Position numbers and translations under genes: made by a program. Of a stretch of DNA of 64,000 bases, positions 13,701-25,900 are shown one piece after another; position 1 is the first letter of the stretch; the number at the start of each line of letters is the position of its first letter. Source of the DNA: Ridgeia piscesae (taxonomy: Eukaryota > Annelida > Polychaeta > Sabellida > Siboglinidae); NCBI GenBank assembly GCA_025642075.2, contig JAODUO010000426.1, forward strand, positions 560,501 through 624,500, written 5' to 3'. A model generated the notes under the pieces. It searched no databases. It was not told the DNA's origin and saw only the letters and a program-made list of their open reading frames with translations.

Positions 13701-16700
13701 AAATGTTCAATGAAGGTCACATTTAACCATTTCTGCAGTTCTGTGACTGTGTCTACAGAAGAATGCTGCTCCTTTGGACACTTCAAGAAAGAATCACAAA
13801 GAAACTAGAAATGTAGAGCTGCAGTCCAAGGATCTATTCAGAGTATGTTATACAACGATACACCTGACCATCTCAAAACAGTCAAAAGTCTTGTAGGAGT
13901 GATTGACACAGGTAAATAAACACAGTCAGTATCTGCAATCTAACTGTCAACAACACTAATTGTTATAATTTTCTACGTCCACCACACAGTGCTCATCCCT
14001 CATTGAACAGACGTGCAACTAAAGACAATAAATAAAGTCTTAGTAATTGTAGGATAAAACGAGTCATGATTCAAAGTGCGAGACAGGCAGACTAGGTGGA
14101 CTGTGCAGAGATTTGGAGTAGTCTGTGCTCTGAGCACATCACTAGGCACAGTAAACATGTAGCCAACACAGTGTCCACACGTTCACAACTGTGAGCAAAC
14201 AGTACAAGCAGTAACGACAGAGCTCTCTCTACTACGACTGACTGCACTGTGGCAGCCAAGGCATCATGTCCATTTGCCACAGATACAGTTGTATAGGTTC
14301 AACTTCCAAAATAAGCTAACTAAAACACAAAATTCTTAACGAACTTTCAATTTATCTTACTGCAAGACGAAGATATACAACTATAATTATATAGTATTTC
14401 CAAACTGATTATATAATCTTCTTCTTTCTCCTGTCCCTTATATGACATCATTCTTTATTTACATACTGTATTATGCATAATACACTAAGCATTTTGCTTC
14501 ATTATAATATAAGGTATTTTGTTTCAAATAGATTATTTTTGTTGTACATAATGTATTACACATTTGGGACAAATAAATATTTCCTGTTCCTGTTCCTTTG
14601 ATCCCATGCAGTAATGGGGTCACAACCCTTGTTTTGTTCCACTTTCCCAATGAGTCACGTTCATTTACCACAATCCTCTGACGTTCTCTCCCACTTTTTA
14701 CTAGCTTTTTACTCCTGTGACTCCTTTCAATATCTCATTTCAAAAGTTTGTCTTCCTTCTTCTCCTCCTTCTACTCTTAGAGCTTATGATGCTTACATGG
14801 TCAGTCTTTGCAAACTCATCATCCATTTGTGTCCAGCCAATCTCAGTCTGCTGTCAAGTTTATGTCAACTAGCTTCATTTTAGAAATAAACTCAAAACGA
14901 AATCTTTTCCCAAACTGTTCATCATTTGATGACAAATTTAACCACTGTAGATGATAATTATTTTGTGAACATTTAATGGAACTGCACTCCCTGACTCCAA
15001 AATTGCAATTAGTATCATAATTTCAGAATTGCCAATATGGTTTTATGTCAAATGCCTTCATCTTTATACTACAAACCTACCAAAACAAATAATAGTAAAA
15101 ATGCGCCATGTAATTGTTCGCTGTTTAGCCCTTTCTGTGCAGGAAACACCCACCTGCCCACTGAATACCTAACATGACATGACTTGTATTACATTATCAA
15201 GCAACATGCTATACAAGTACAACCATGTCAGAAAAAAACAGTGACGCCATCTAGTGGTGCCAGATGCCACTATTCAACTGCAGCCAGGCATGCATGTCAA
15301 TGTGTACGTGCACGAGTGACAGTCGAGTGTACACACGCGCAGACGGAAGACAGTAATCTGAACAGGATTATACACATGCACTTAATAGCAGGCGAACGGT
15401 GAGTGTTTAGCTGGCTCGCAGATAGATGTAATGAATTTAGCAGCTGTGTGGCAGCCAGCAGCTTTGCAGGCGACATATTGATCGGAAACTCTCAAGGGGA
15501 GGAGACGATGTGAGCAAGAGCATGGATCCTGTTAAATTAGCAACAAACACTGCAACTAAAGCTGCTAGTTTTGTACCAATGACCCACTCACGGGTATATG
15601 CCTAAATCAACCGATCACAAATGAGAATTTCCTACGCTAAAGCATCAAGTATGGCTGTACACAACACAACTCGATGAAAAACAAAACCAGATGAATGACT
15701 GCAGGCATACATTTCAAGGTTTTATACAGACAAATTTATTCAAGTTTTAGCCACTGGCTTATCCCGATATTGCTGCATTAATTAATCATTTGCAACAGAT
15801 GTAATGATCTGACAGACGTTTAATCTGCTGGTGATGGTGGGTGCAATTCCTGGCACGGCAGACAAACACAATTTATTTAAGACTACCTCCTCGATTGATT
15901 TTGTTAATCGCAAATTACATTGGCCAATGTTCAATTTATTGTGCCTGAATTTACTTTTAATAATTATGCAGTCAATAATTTAATAATTATACAGTCACTT
16001 TAATATAAAAAATGTTAAAATTAGTAAATAAAAATATTCTAAATAATAAAAAAATTCTTTAGGAAGTAGAAACAACACATTCTCAAAGTGTGAAAAACTG
16101 TAGCCGTATAAATTACTTAACACATGGCCAAACAGTTTTATAACTTCCATATATTCCAACTCACAAAAGGTCTCCTCTAGCATCCCTAAGGAAATCAGTA
16201 GACTATAATTTGAACTCACCAGACTTCTACTCTCACACCTATATAATATATCCTTTAGTGACTCAACAACGAGACAAGCTGCTTCAGTGAAGTGCTAGCA
16301 ATTGGCAATTGCTCACAAGGTGTTGATCCAGCGCTGGCAACTAATCTTGAGCACTAATATTATAGTGCCAGTAATAATAGTCTTATTTGGATCATTATTA
16401 ATTTCTCCCACTGAACCGTGCACCGCTCTATTGAATTCGGCCACGGAAACCCATTCAATGTGGCCCGCCGCACGTTGCACATACCAGACTCGCCTATTAT
16501 CCACACTGCGACATGATAACTATCATGTCTGACGGCAGTGTGGAAAAAACACAAAAACTGCCTGTTTAAAACCGCGGTGCAGTGTGTGAAACCAATGAGC
16601 AATGTAATGTGTGTGCCGCACAGATTTACTCCCCGCTATGCTACATGTCAATAATCAATTAAGACATGCATTAGGACGCATGTTAATTCACATTTCTCGT

Positions 16701-18696
16701 CTGGTCATCCACCTGGTGTGTTTATTACAGTGTACGCATATCGTCCTATCTCGATGGAGACTCACGTTTACACTTACAGTAATCAAGCATGGATCTAGCA
16801 GGTCTATTCTTGTGTACCTCTTGTACTCATGATATCATGAATACTCAATTTATGGTGATTCCATGCTACAAGCACCAGCGACTTTCTTTACACTGTATAG
16901 CAGAAGTATCACTTCAAAGAAAAATGCCTACAAATGTCATGCAAATCTGTATTAAAACATCCTGAAAAGACTTACTGGGTGAACCACAAACTAAATTGCA
17001 TCATGTACATAATACTACGTATGGATAATGAGTGTTCGTGAGGCTATTCACAACCATGTCAGGTACAGGGACAAATTACAAATGAAGAGACCTGTGCAAA
17101 CCTAAAGTCTGCATTGCACTATGATTACATTATGGAAACAACCATTCTTTGGTTGTATGCCGAATGGTCCATTTGATTATCCGTTGAAGGCTGCATACTG
17201 AAATTATATCATTTTTTTCACAAAGTTCTGTTTAACAAGGAAGACGACACTGCACATGTATTATGGAGTAAACTAGGCAGGTCTGTGAAATAGGTATTTC
17301 AAGAATTATATTCTTCATATATTTTACTGAAAGTTGATATGGGATCAAAGACTGCTTTTAACAACTGTTTCCTTTCTCAAATGATTACTTATTCAATCAT
17401 CTAAACTTTTGGAAGACATCACAACATTTGACATAATTTAAGCCTAAATGAAATCAACTTCAAATAGTTCATTATTTTATATGCAATTATATTAGTACAA
17501 TGGGCAAGGTGCTCGTTTTGAAAACTTAACATCACAAAGCATAGCTGCAGGAAAATATCAGCACATCATCTTTAGAGCATTGCTTCAACTATGTAAATTA
17601 CATGTTATATTAAACCGAATGTGACATCAAACAAGTTGGCTAAACTAAAACTTTACATACGATTGTACGACCCAGATGGGTTGTAACAGATAATGCATTA
17701 TTATTAGTCAGCTCTGCAAACTGTTAAACTCTAGTTGGTCAATAAATCCACATCAGCTAAATATGTTAACTGGTGGTCATGAAGCAATAAAAACCAACAG
17801 GGGGCTGAGCTGCTGCTACCTTGCAACTGTCACTCAAACCAGGTATATTTAGGCACACACACACCTTCAGCATTCACAGTTCATCAGCAATAGTGTCTGC
17901 TCTGTATCACATTATGGCTGTAGGACTATCATCAAGAGTGGAGTGGGCTCACAAAGACTGGCCAAGAGAAGTGTGTCAGCACATCCCATGTTTCACATGT
18001 TTACAGTGTGAGCAGTCTCAGCTCAGCTACTGTAGTGTCTAGTAGTACTCACATGTGTGCAGTCTACAGGGTTACAGAATTTCTAACCAAAGGTAAACAA
18101 CCATGAGGGCATCTCCAACACAGTCACAAGTATAAGGTAATTATTTCAATCGACTGGAATTAATACTATTCAGTGTAGTTTTTTTACTTTTCATTGATCT
18201 TCTTTGACAATCTTTTAAATTGTGAAAATACATATCAAATGTGTATTATATTTGATTTTTTTACTCAAAATCAAAATCATGTAGATAAAAAATGAAATTT
18301 CTATATTCAGTGAATATGACTGTCAAGTCAAAATCGATGTAAAATAGTTTATCTTCATATATTATGAAACTACAAATTTGAAACTCACTTCGAAATTTTG
18401 ACTATTGTCTACAGTCCTCATCAGGAATTGTTCTTTCTAACTTCAGAAGGAAGAAAAACAGTTCCCGAAAAAGAATATTAAGTCAATTGCTGAGTGCTGA
18501 CAGTAGTCAAACTATGTACTGTAAGTTTCAAATTATATAGTAACTTACAAATAAGGAAGCAGAATTTTTTTTAACTGTTCTTAATTAACAAAAACACTGA
18601 TGTTAGTTTAATTTTTGTAATCATTTTGTATAGTTAGAACAAATCATTATAAGTATGAATAATTTTACATTATAGTAATTTTTAAATGTATGATTT

Positions 18697-18965
18697 CCAG
18701 GGCTTTATGCAGGATAAAATTATTGCCAGTCACACATGTTTTGATGGACACATGGATGTTAACTGTTAAGCCAATTTACAGACTTTTAAATGTGTCTGAT
18801 GACCTCAAATGGACATGTGACACCATTTTAACTCATTTTCAAGGCATAACTAACAATATCTATGGTTTTGGAAGACCATTTTTTTTTGCTCCTTCATTTT
18901 TTTACCCGTCCACCACATTTCTACCCGTCCATATTCGTTTTTACCCGTCCAAATGACGGGTGGAC
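18697..18965 (+). repeat. Interspersed repeat family A, copy 2
   Basis: Same blocks as copy 1 at 3745, continued by three ACCCGTCCA/C motifs and a complementary GACGGGTGG, which may form a terminal stem. Confidence 0.65.
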
Positions 18966-19559
18966 AGGTCTCTAGTGTCTACCACAGACTGTGGCAGACT
19001 AATTCCATACATCTGTACTTTGGTATATTAAAGATTTTTTTCTAATGTTTAATCGGCATCTTCTTTTATATTTTTAGGTTATGTCTTCTAGTTATTGAAT
19101 CATTTTCCATTAATGTAATACAATCTGAAGTAACTGCAGAATCATATTCCTGTTAGTATTTTGTAAATTTCTATCATGTTACTTTTAAGGCGATGGTATG
19201 AAAGAGTGGGTAGGTTTAATCTTAGGCGTTCTTTATATTCTAGTTCTTTATATCTGGGAATTAATTTAGTTGCTTGATACTGGAAATTTTTCAAGAGCTA
19301 TTATAATGTTTAATTAAATAATGACTCCATACCTGGTTTGTGTATTCAATATATGGTCGGACAAGAGACTTAAAAACAGTAGACAAACACTTATCATCTA
19401 GATATTCAAAAGTACATCAAATTATTCCCATCATAGAATTGACTTTATTATTTTTTCTGACATATGACATGTGCCTCAAAGTTAAGTGATGAGTCAAAAG
19501 TTACTCCAATATATTAATTGGATTGCAGCTCCTTGTAATTAAATACACCTATACACAAA

Positions 19560-20250
19560 ACCCTGTGCCTGTAGCAGACGACAAATCTGTACCGCCATCT
19601 AGTGAGTAATGCATTCATTAATCGCTAACTCGTTTCACGTCAACGCTGCATTTGAATTTATGTTCTTAACTTTTTTTGACATGTAAACAACTAAGTAACC
19701 ACTGAAACACACTGTCCATGATAGTTACTTTATGCTATATGTCTCTGTTTTGGAAGGCCATTTACGCTACTACGGAAATCGCGACTGACAGGACCGTGGC
19801 AAGGCAAGCGAGGGAGAAAGCGACTAGCCGTAGCACTGTGGCGCAAGTGCCAAGTGTCCTTCGCCGTTGGCTTCAGTCGCCTTTTGTGTAAACGCTGGTA
19901 TTTTGGGCAGCCGGAAACAGTGACACGAAGGAATATTTACATTGACACAGTTTTGCTTACCTCAGTGATGATGTCCTCCGTTGATCTTAGTCGATATTAT
20001 GATAATCGCCTTTGAAGATCTTTGTAACGCCAAAACCTCTTTTGTGCTCGACAAGCTTCTAGCGCTGCACACAAATTGGCCAATCGAGTTCACTATAACA
20101 AGCAGCCGTTGGCCATAAACGATTGGTGGTGATTGGTTGCCATTGACCTTATGACCAGCAGGCGTCGTTATCATCACATGGTTTTACGCGAGATAACAAC
20201 AAAGTTGACAACTTATTCGAGGTCTTCCATGTCATATTTTACACCTCCAG
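19560..20250. promoter_or_regulatory. CpG/CCAAT-rich, probably bidirectional promoter
   Basis: This block is far richer in CpG than the surrounding DNA and holds several CCAAT-type boxes in both orientations between about 20075 and 20140. It is bounded by a + strand donor at 20251 (GTTAGT) and a - strand donor, GTAAGC, just left of 19962. That is the layout of a shared promoter with short first exons going both ways: the VAMP gene to the right, an unknown - strand gene to the left. The - strand exon has no ATG that stays open into the donor, so it would be non-coding. Inferred from composition and splice motifs only. Confidence 0.45.
20180..20250 (+). other. Probable 5' non-coding exon of the VAMP gene
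   Basis: A GTTAGT donor follows CTCCAG at 20250, inside a CpG-rich block. The VAMP start codon exon begins right after an acceptor at 22942-22943, so it needs an upstream exon on this strand, and this is the best donor seen. An ATG here (MSYFTPPG) would run out of frame with the SNARE if joined, so it would act as an upstream ORF. The transcription start is not defined; the left boundary is a guess. Confidence 0.4.
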
Positions 20251-20584
20251 GTTAGTTCTTAGCACATACACGTCGCGTCACGAGGTAGGGATTATAACAA
20301 TTACTTGATACGTATTTCAGGTATAGAGAAACACACCAGTAATGAGAAACACTAGACTAATTTGTAGACTGACAGCTGTCCACAACTGCACAAACCAAAA
20401 GCCAGGTCACTAGAGTAGAGTAGAGGAGTAAGTATCGTGTCACATTTTACTTCCGTCTTGCCTCTCGACGCGAGTTTCGACCATATCCCAACAACCAGCC
20501 CAGTCTAGAATCTGTAGCATGTACTACACTGGACCATTCGACGATCGTCACCGTTAAAATAAAATGTAAATAAATGTAATAATT

Positions 20585-21760
20585 GACCCAGAACAAGAAA
20601 AAAATCCTTTTGGCACTACATAAAATCACACAATAAAGACTTAACAGGAATCTCCCTACTAAAAGATAAAGGCATCCTTCATACAGATAGCAAATCCAAA
20701 GCAGATATCCTCTCAAACCAATTCCAGTCTGTGTTCACCAATGAAAACCTGACCAACCTCCCTCAGCTAGCTCCCCAACCAAAACCGATCCCCACAAATG
20801 CCCCCAATCCAAATTACAGTGAGAGGCATTGAGAAATTACTGAAAGAGTTAAAACCAAATAAAGTCCAAGGCCCAGATAACATTCCTGCCAAAATCCTGA
20901 AGGAAATGGCCTCTAGAATAGCACCAATTCTGACAATTATAGTCCAGAAATCAATAAATTCCGGAACTCCCCCTTCAGACTGGTTGAAAGCACATTTAGT
21001 CCCTATCCACAAAAAGAATGACAGAACCACTGTTTCAAACTATTAGCCAATCTCCTTCACCAGTATACCTTGCAAAATTCTTGAACATTATCATATCCAC
21101 ATGAATCCATAAACATATTGAAAGCTACAATATCCTCACTGACCGACAACATGGCTTCTGATCTAGGTGTTCCTGTGAGACTTCACTGCTCATGACTATC
21201 CATGACCTGACTAGCACCCTAGAACAAAATCACCAAATTGACCTTGTACAGTTGTACTGCTAGATTTCTCTAAGGCTTTCGACACTGTCCCCCATAATCG
21301 ACTCCTCCACAAATTAGACCATTACAGAATTAGAGCCAGTAGCCACCAAATTCTGACCAATAGAACTCAAGAAGTGCTGGTAGAAGGGTACCAGTCGTAA
21401 CAGGTACACATGAGCTCTGGAGTCCCGCAGGGAACTGTTCTTGGCCCCCTCCTCTTCCTTCTCTATATAAATGACGTGCCCACCCATATTTCTCCAGGAA
21501 CTTCCCTCAAACCTTTCGCTGATGATGCAATGCTCTACCGAAAAATCGATAAGCACACCTACCAAGACAACCTACAACATGACCTTGATAAACTAATTGA
21601 ATGGGAACAATCCATATGAACTCATACAGAATTTAATACACAACGAAACACTCAGAGCCATACCAGTGGCAATACACCTCGACATAGACATATCAAACAA
21701 CCTTTCATGGAACATGTTGAATAAAAGCTACGTCGTGGTATCCGACTTTGAATGGCATTT
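20585..21760 (+). pseudogene. Jockey/CR1-type non-LTR retrotransposon reverse transcriptase, broken
   Basis: Homology runs through the reverse transcriptase domain. In order it shows KSKADILSNQFQSVF, VQGPDNIPAKILKEM, WLKAHLVPIHKKND, DFSKAFDTVPHNRLL (a catalytic Asp), [15 protein letters not shown] and [12 protein letters not shown] (the Y/FxDD box). It is dead: a TAG replaces a residue just after SNY at about 21045, there are frameshifts around 21060-21260 and near 21390, and an internal deletion after [10 protein letters not shown] joins to a later piece containing NNLSWNML. No endonuclease domain and no clear 3' tail are seen, so both ends are truncated. Jockey-like assignment rests on motif wording only. 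Confidence 0.85.
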
Positions 21761-21809
21761 TAAATCTACCTCGTGCTTAGGAAAAATATGCAACAGTTCA
21801 TAAAGATCT

Positions 21810-22940
21810 TATATTTATTTATTTTTTATAAACACTATTCTAATCAATATAATCCTATTCCAGATTTTAAAAAATTCTGATAATATATATATAATTGTTA
21901 TTATAATGCTTATTTAGCTATTAACCACATGTAGTTTCAGCTGGCAGATTAGTACACATTTTGTGAAATGACCCACATAAATTGAGCCGTCAAGTGCAGC
22001 TATATTGAACATGCTTATTGTCAAGACACTTCACACAGGTTGACTTAAGTGTGTCCTGAGGAGATGTCGTATGGTCACTCTGAGGTGTCAACTACAATGA
22101 GGTCACTGATACATTTAATTCTTTCACGTGGTGAGCTAAAGTTGACAAATGCTAACATAGTATTGTAGTCATGTTACATAAACCTGAATGTTTGTCACAG
22201 TTTCACAGAGCTTGCCTAATGTGGACTTTGCATTTTACATTAAACCATAACTTTTTGCAGTGAGCCACCAGTTAGAAGTGATGAAGTCAACTGTCAACGT
22301 AATGTGAACAAGCTGGTATTTAATTAATAAAAAATAAGATTATTTATGTACTGCTTCAAGTCAAGGTCACCAGAAAACATCCGTATTGTCAGTTATGGAT
22401 GTCACTTGTGTGCAGTTGTGTATGCATGAATTATGGTGCAGTATATTTAGTATTATTTACACATATGGACTAACTTCCGTGTATGAGTTGACCCATATGT
22501 GTTACCACAACATTTTTGGACTGACAAAAATTTGATCCTACGCAAAGACTTGTATTCATAACATTAACCTTTACAAACCTGGATTTTTTTCAGAAATATG
22601 TATGCACATTTTTAAACACATGTGGTTTGATTATTATTAAGAATGTTCCCACATATGTACACATTTTTGGAAAGGTAACATATTCAAGAATCTGTTTGTG
22701 GAGAGAAAATTACATTATTACCTAATTATTATTGGCATAACCGCACCTTAAGATACATGACCACCCCTATGCGTCGAGCGATATATCGCTCGACCGGTCT
22801 ATAAAGGTTAACAACAACTTCCCAGTGATTCACAGGATGAATATCCATAATAATAATAGTAACAAGTAGAACATTTATAAAGCACCATAAATCTGGATAA
22901 TATCCATTCGGAGAGGAGTCTTACTTTCATATTTACATTT
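21810..22940. other. Upstream region or first intron of the VAMP gene
   Basis: AT-rich; contains the palindrome at 22773 and no coding exon. Confidence 0.4.
22773..22794. promoter_or_regulatory. 22-bp perfect palindrome upstream of the VAMP start exon
   Basis: GTCGAGCG, ATATAT, CGCTCGAC form a perfect palindrome in otherwise CpG-poor DNA. CTATAAAGG follows 5 bases later and could be a TATA box for an alternative promoter about 140 bases before the VAMP start exon. The function is inferred only. Confidence 0.35.
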
Positions 22941-22952
22941 CAGGCGAGCACA

Positions 22953-25900
22953 ATGACGATACAGTACAGTCTGATTGCCCGAGGCACTACTACACTCTGT
23001 AGTCACCAGGTGGTGGAGGGTAACTTTGAGGTCGTCGCTCAGTCGATGCTCCCTAATATTCCCACCAGAAGCGATGCCAAGACCACGTACACCTCCAACA
23101 AGTATGTTACTTTAATGCCCAGATAAACAGAAGAATAATGCATTGCAGCTGTTTTTTCTAAGTTTTTGTTGATTTGCTATGATTCTAGTTAATCTACTAA
23201 ATAAAAGGCAAATCAAGGAATTTTTTATTATAAATATCAAAAATTGAATCATCCCTAGATCAGCAACACAATTTCCTACAAGTGCATACATTATGTTTCA
23301 TGCAGGCAGTGTCACGGAATGTGTGCACCAATAACACTACATCGTTATGTCATATGGTTTACTAATAATAAAATTAACATATGTGTATGCAATACACTGT
23401 AAACATAAATAATGCAAATATTTATTATGCTATTTAGAATTTTTTTACAACTCATTTTGTTTATTTCTACGATTATGACCTATACAAAATGTAAAGTAAA
23501 TAATCTATGCAACAAATTTACACTATTCCAGTGCTCAGCAAAAGCGTACACTGCATTTCCATGTTATTGGTGCATTATTCATTGATCTTTAGCACTGATA
23601 ATCCATGACTGTTTTTGTGTTTTCAGTTACTTATTCCATGTAATGGTTGAAAATGGGCTGATATACCTTGCTGCTACCGACACAGACATTGGCCGCAGAA
23701 AGCCGTACGGATTCCTTGGCGTGGTATGTCTTGCTTCATGGTGTCTCGTAACTGCATACAGAGTATTACAGACATGCCTTGTTTTCATGTCGGGCTGTTC
23801 TATTTCTAACTAACCTTGAAGCATCAAACCAAAGAGGGTACAATGGTAGTTGTCATGATACCAGTATGTTGACCTTGAGCACTGTGCGTGTCACATGACC
23901 ACTTAACGAAAAGTAAATAATGTTAAATTTTTTTGTTTTAAATGGTCACCACTTTGTAGGTCAGAGCTAGTTTTGAAACTTGATTACTTTACTTTTTTAA
24001 ATGTGTTTCAAATTGTTACAAGCTTAATATAGTAACTAAGCACAACTTTTCAGATAGTATGCCTTCAACTTACCTATTATACTTTAAAGAATATTATAAT
24101 ATTTTATTAAATCAAAACCTAAGAACAGACTTCCGTCTTTTAACACAGGATCGTGTTGCAAACTTTATCCTACTTGCATAAATGATATCCTGTTGTGCTA
24201 GAATTCTAGTAGAGTTTCTAAATAGCATACCAGTGACAAATATTTCTCGTTTCAATCAGAGTGCGGTACTAATCATGTAAAGTTGGCGCGTTCACTGATT
24301 GCTCACCATGTGGCGCCACTTGGATAGTTATTGTTTCTGTGGCTAGATCAAGGATGAGTTTCGACGTAGAGGGTTGGCTTCGAGGGCACAGTTTGCTGAG
24401 GCAAGAGAACTGCAGGAAGAGTTCAAAGATGTCTTCACAGATCAGATGGTATGTGCAGCAGGTGTTATTTTAAAGTTAAGGTATTGTTGAAATATCTAAT
24501 CCTCAGGACTGCTCAAAATGTTTTACGCTATACTCCCTGGCAGACCTGTTCAGTCGAACACCATCTCGACTTCTGTGGGGTGGGAAGCATTCAGCCATGC
24601 TGAAGCTAATGTGCACCACTCCACAGGTATTCATTCATACAGTTGATTGAACTGGAGCAACATGGAGTGATCAAATTTGCCCAAAGTTCGAAATGGCAGC
24701 ACAAACCTACGCTTCATTCCTTAGATGCAGTAATGGGGGATGGGGGTGGGCAAAGACATTTGGATGGGAGGAAAACACATGGTTCTATCCACCCAGTAAA
24801 TCCAAAGTAACGTTGATATGGGTGCGGAAATGCATGAAGAGTACTTACACTCAAAAACATTAAAAAAAGTTGGCAATTTTTTTTACACCGCATTGCATCA
24901 GTTCAGTGATGTGCAATATGCGCATAGAGATATACTGGGGTATAGACATTGGTAGGCAAAATTAGGTACATGGGAATAAAGTGTGTTAATTGCAGCATGG
25001 CTGAATGTTTCCCAGAGAAGTCAAGATGGTATCCAAATGTACAATTTAGCCACGTGGTTAAGCTTAAAGCACATGAGAATTTGTGAAGGTTAGGCACTGC
25101 ACTGTAAAAGAACTTACATTTTCTATGTTTTTTTGTCTTGTCACTGTACAAGAAAGTTGGCTGCATCGAATGTCACCTTGGCATGATGGATTGGTTCAAA
25201 GCCATTATATGTTGGCATCGTTTTTGTATTCCATATTCTCTAGAACGTGTTTTAGAAAGAGTGATGGCACAGATGATGCCATCTCCGTCTGGGTCGCCCT
25301 CACCTTTCTTTCCCGTCCACTCTCCCGACAACTCATTTTTTATCTCCTGTTTTCTCCCGATCTCTCCCTATGTACAACCCAATTTAGTCAGCTCCACACT
25401 AGCTTCTTCCCAAGACTTACTTTTACACCAAACCCCTCCATTATTTACTTACCAGTTCTTTTGACTGCTGCCAAAATTCCTATGATCCAATTCTTTTAGC
25501 AGCAAAGTGACATGTTCAAAAGTTGTGCACTGTCTATATAATAAAATGCCTATTTCTGCCCATTTAAACTTTAACAATTAACTTTTTATTTAGTAAATTG
25601 TTTACCACTCAAAAGACTTTTTTGTATCAGTACATTTAATGAATAAACTTTTTGTTTATTAATTATGTTACAATAAATAAGATTCATACAGTATAACAAG
25701 CTTTGAAGATAAAAATAAATGGAAAAACTCCATTTAAATTCCTGCTGACGCTTTGACACGACTATGCTTCCGCCATATTGTATACTTACATAACCAACGT
25801 AAAGTATCATATCAAGATCATTATTGGTCGTCATGGTTACAGGAGAAGTTCTCGGCGACCGACAGCACAGGAGATCACCTGACCGTGCTGCAGTCCCAGG

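Larger units (their letters stand above)
8722..19559. other. Non-coding region with possible regulatory blocks
   Basis: No convincing exon. Compositionally distinct blocks: 9880-10060 (CpG-rich, GTGAGC donor on -, an octamer ATGCAAAT), 12575-12740 (contains TGACGTCA, a perfect CRE palindrome), 15230-15400 (CpG-rich), 15760-15960 and 16290-16780. These could be enhancers or a minor promoter. Confidence 0.35.

Noticed and set aside
25083..25499. 138-codon open frame in the third VAMP intron
   Set aside because: Overlapping open frames in two phases, low-complexity Ser/Pro/Phe content and repeat sequence beside it suggest chance.
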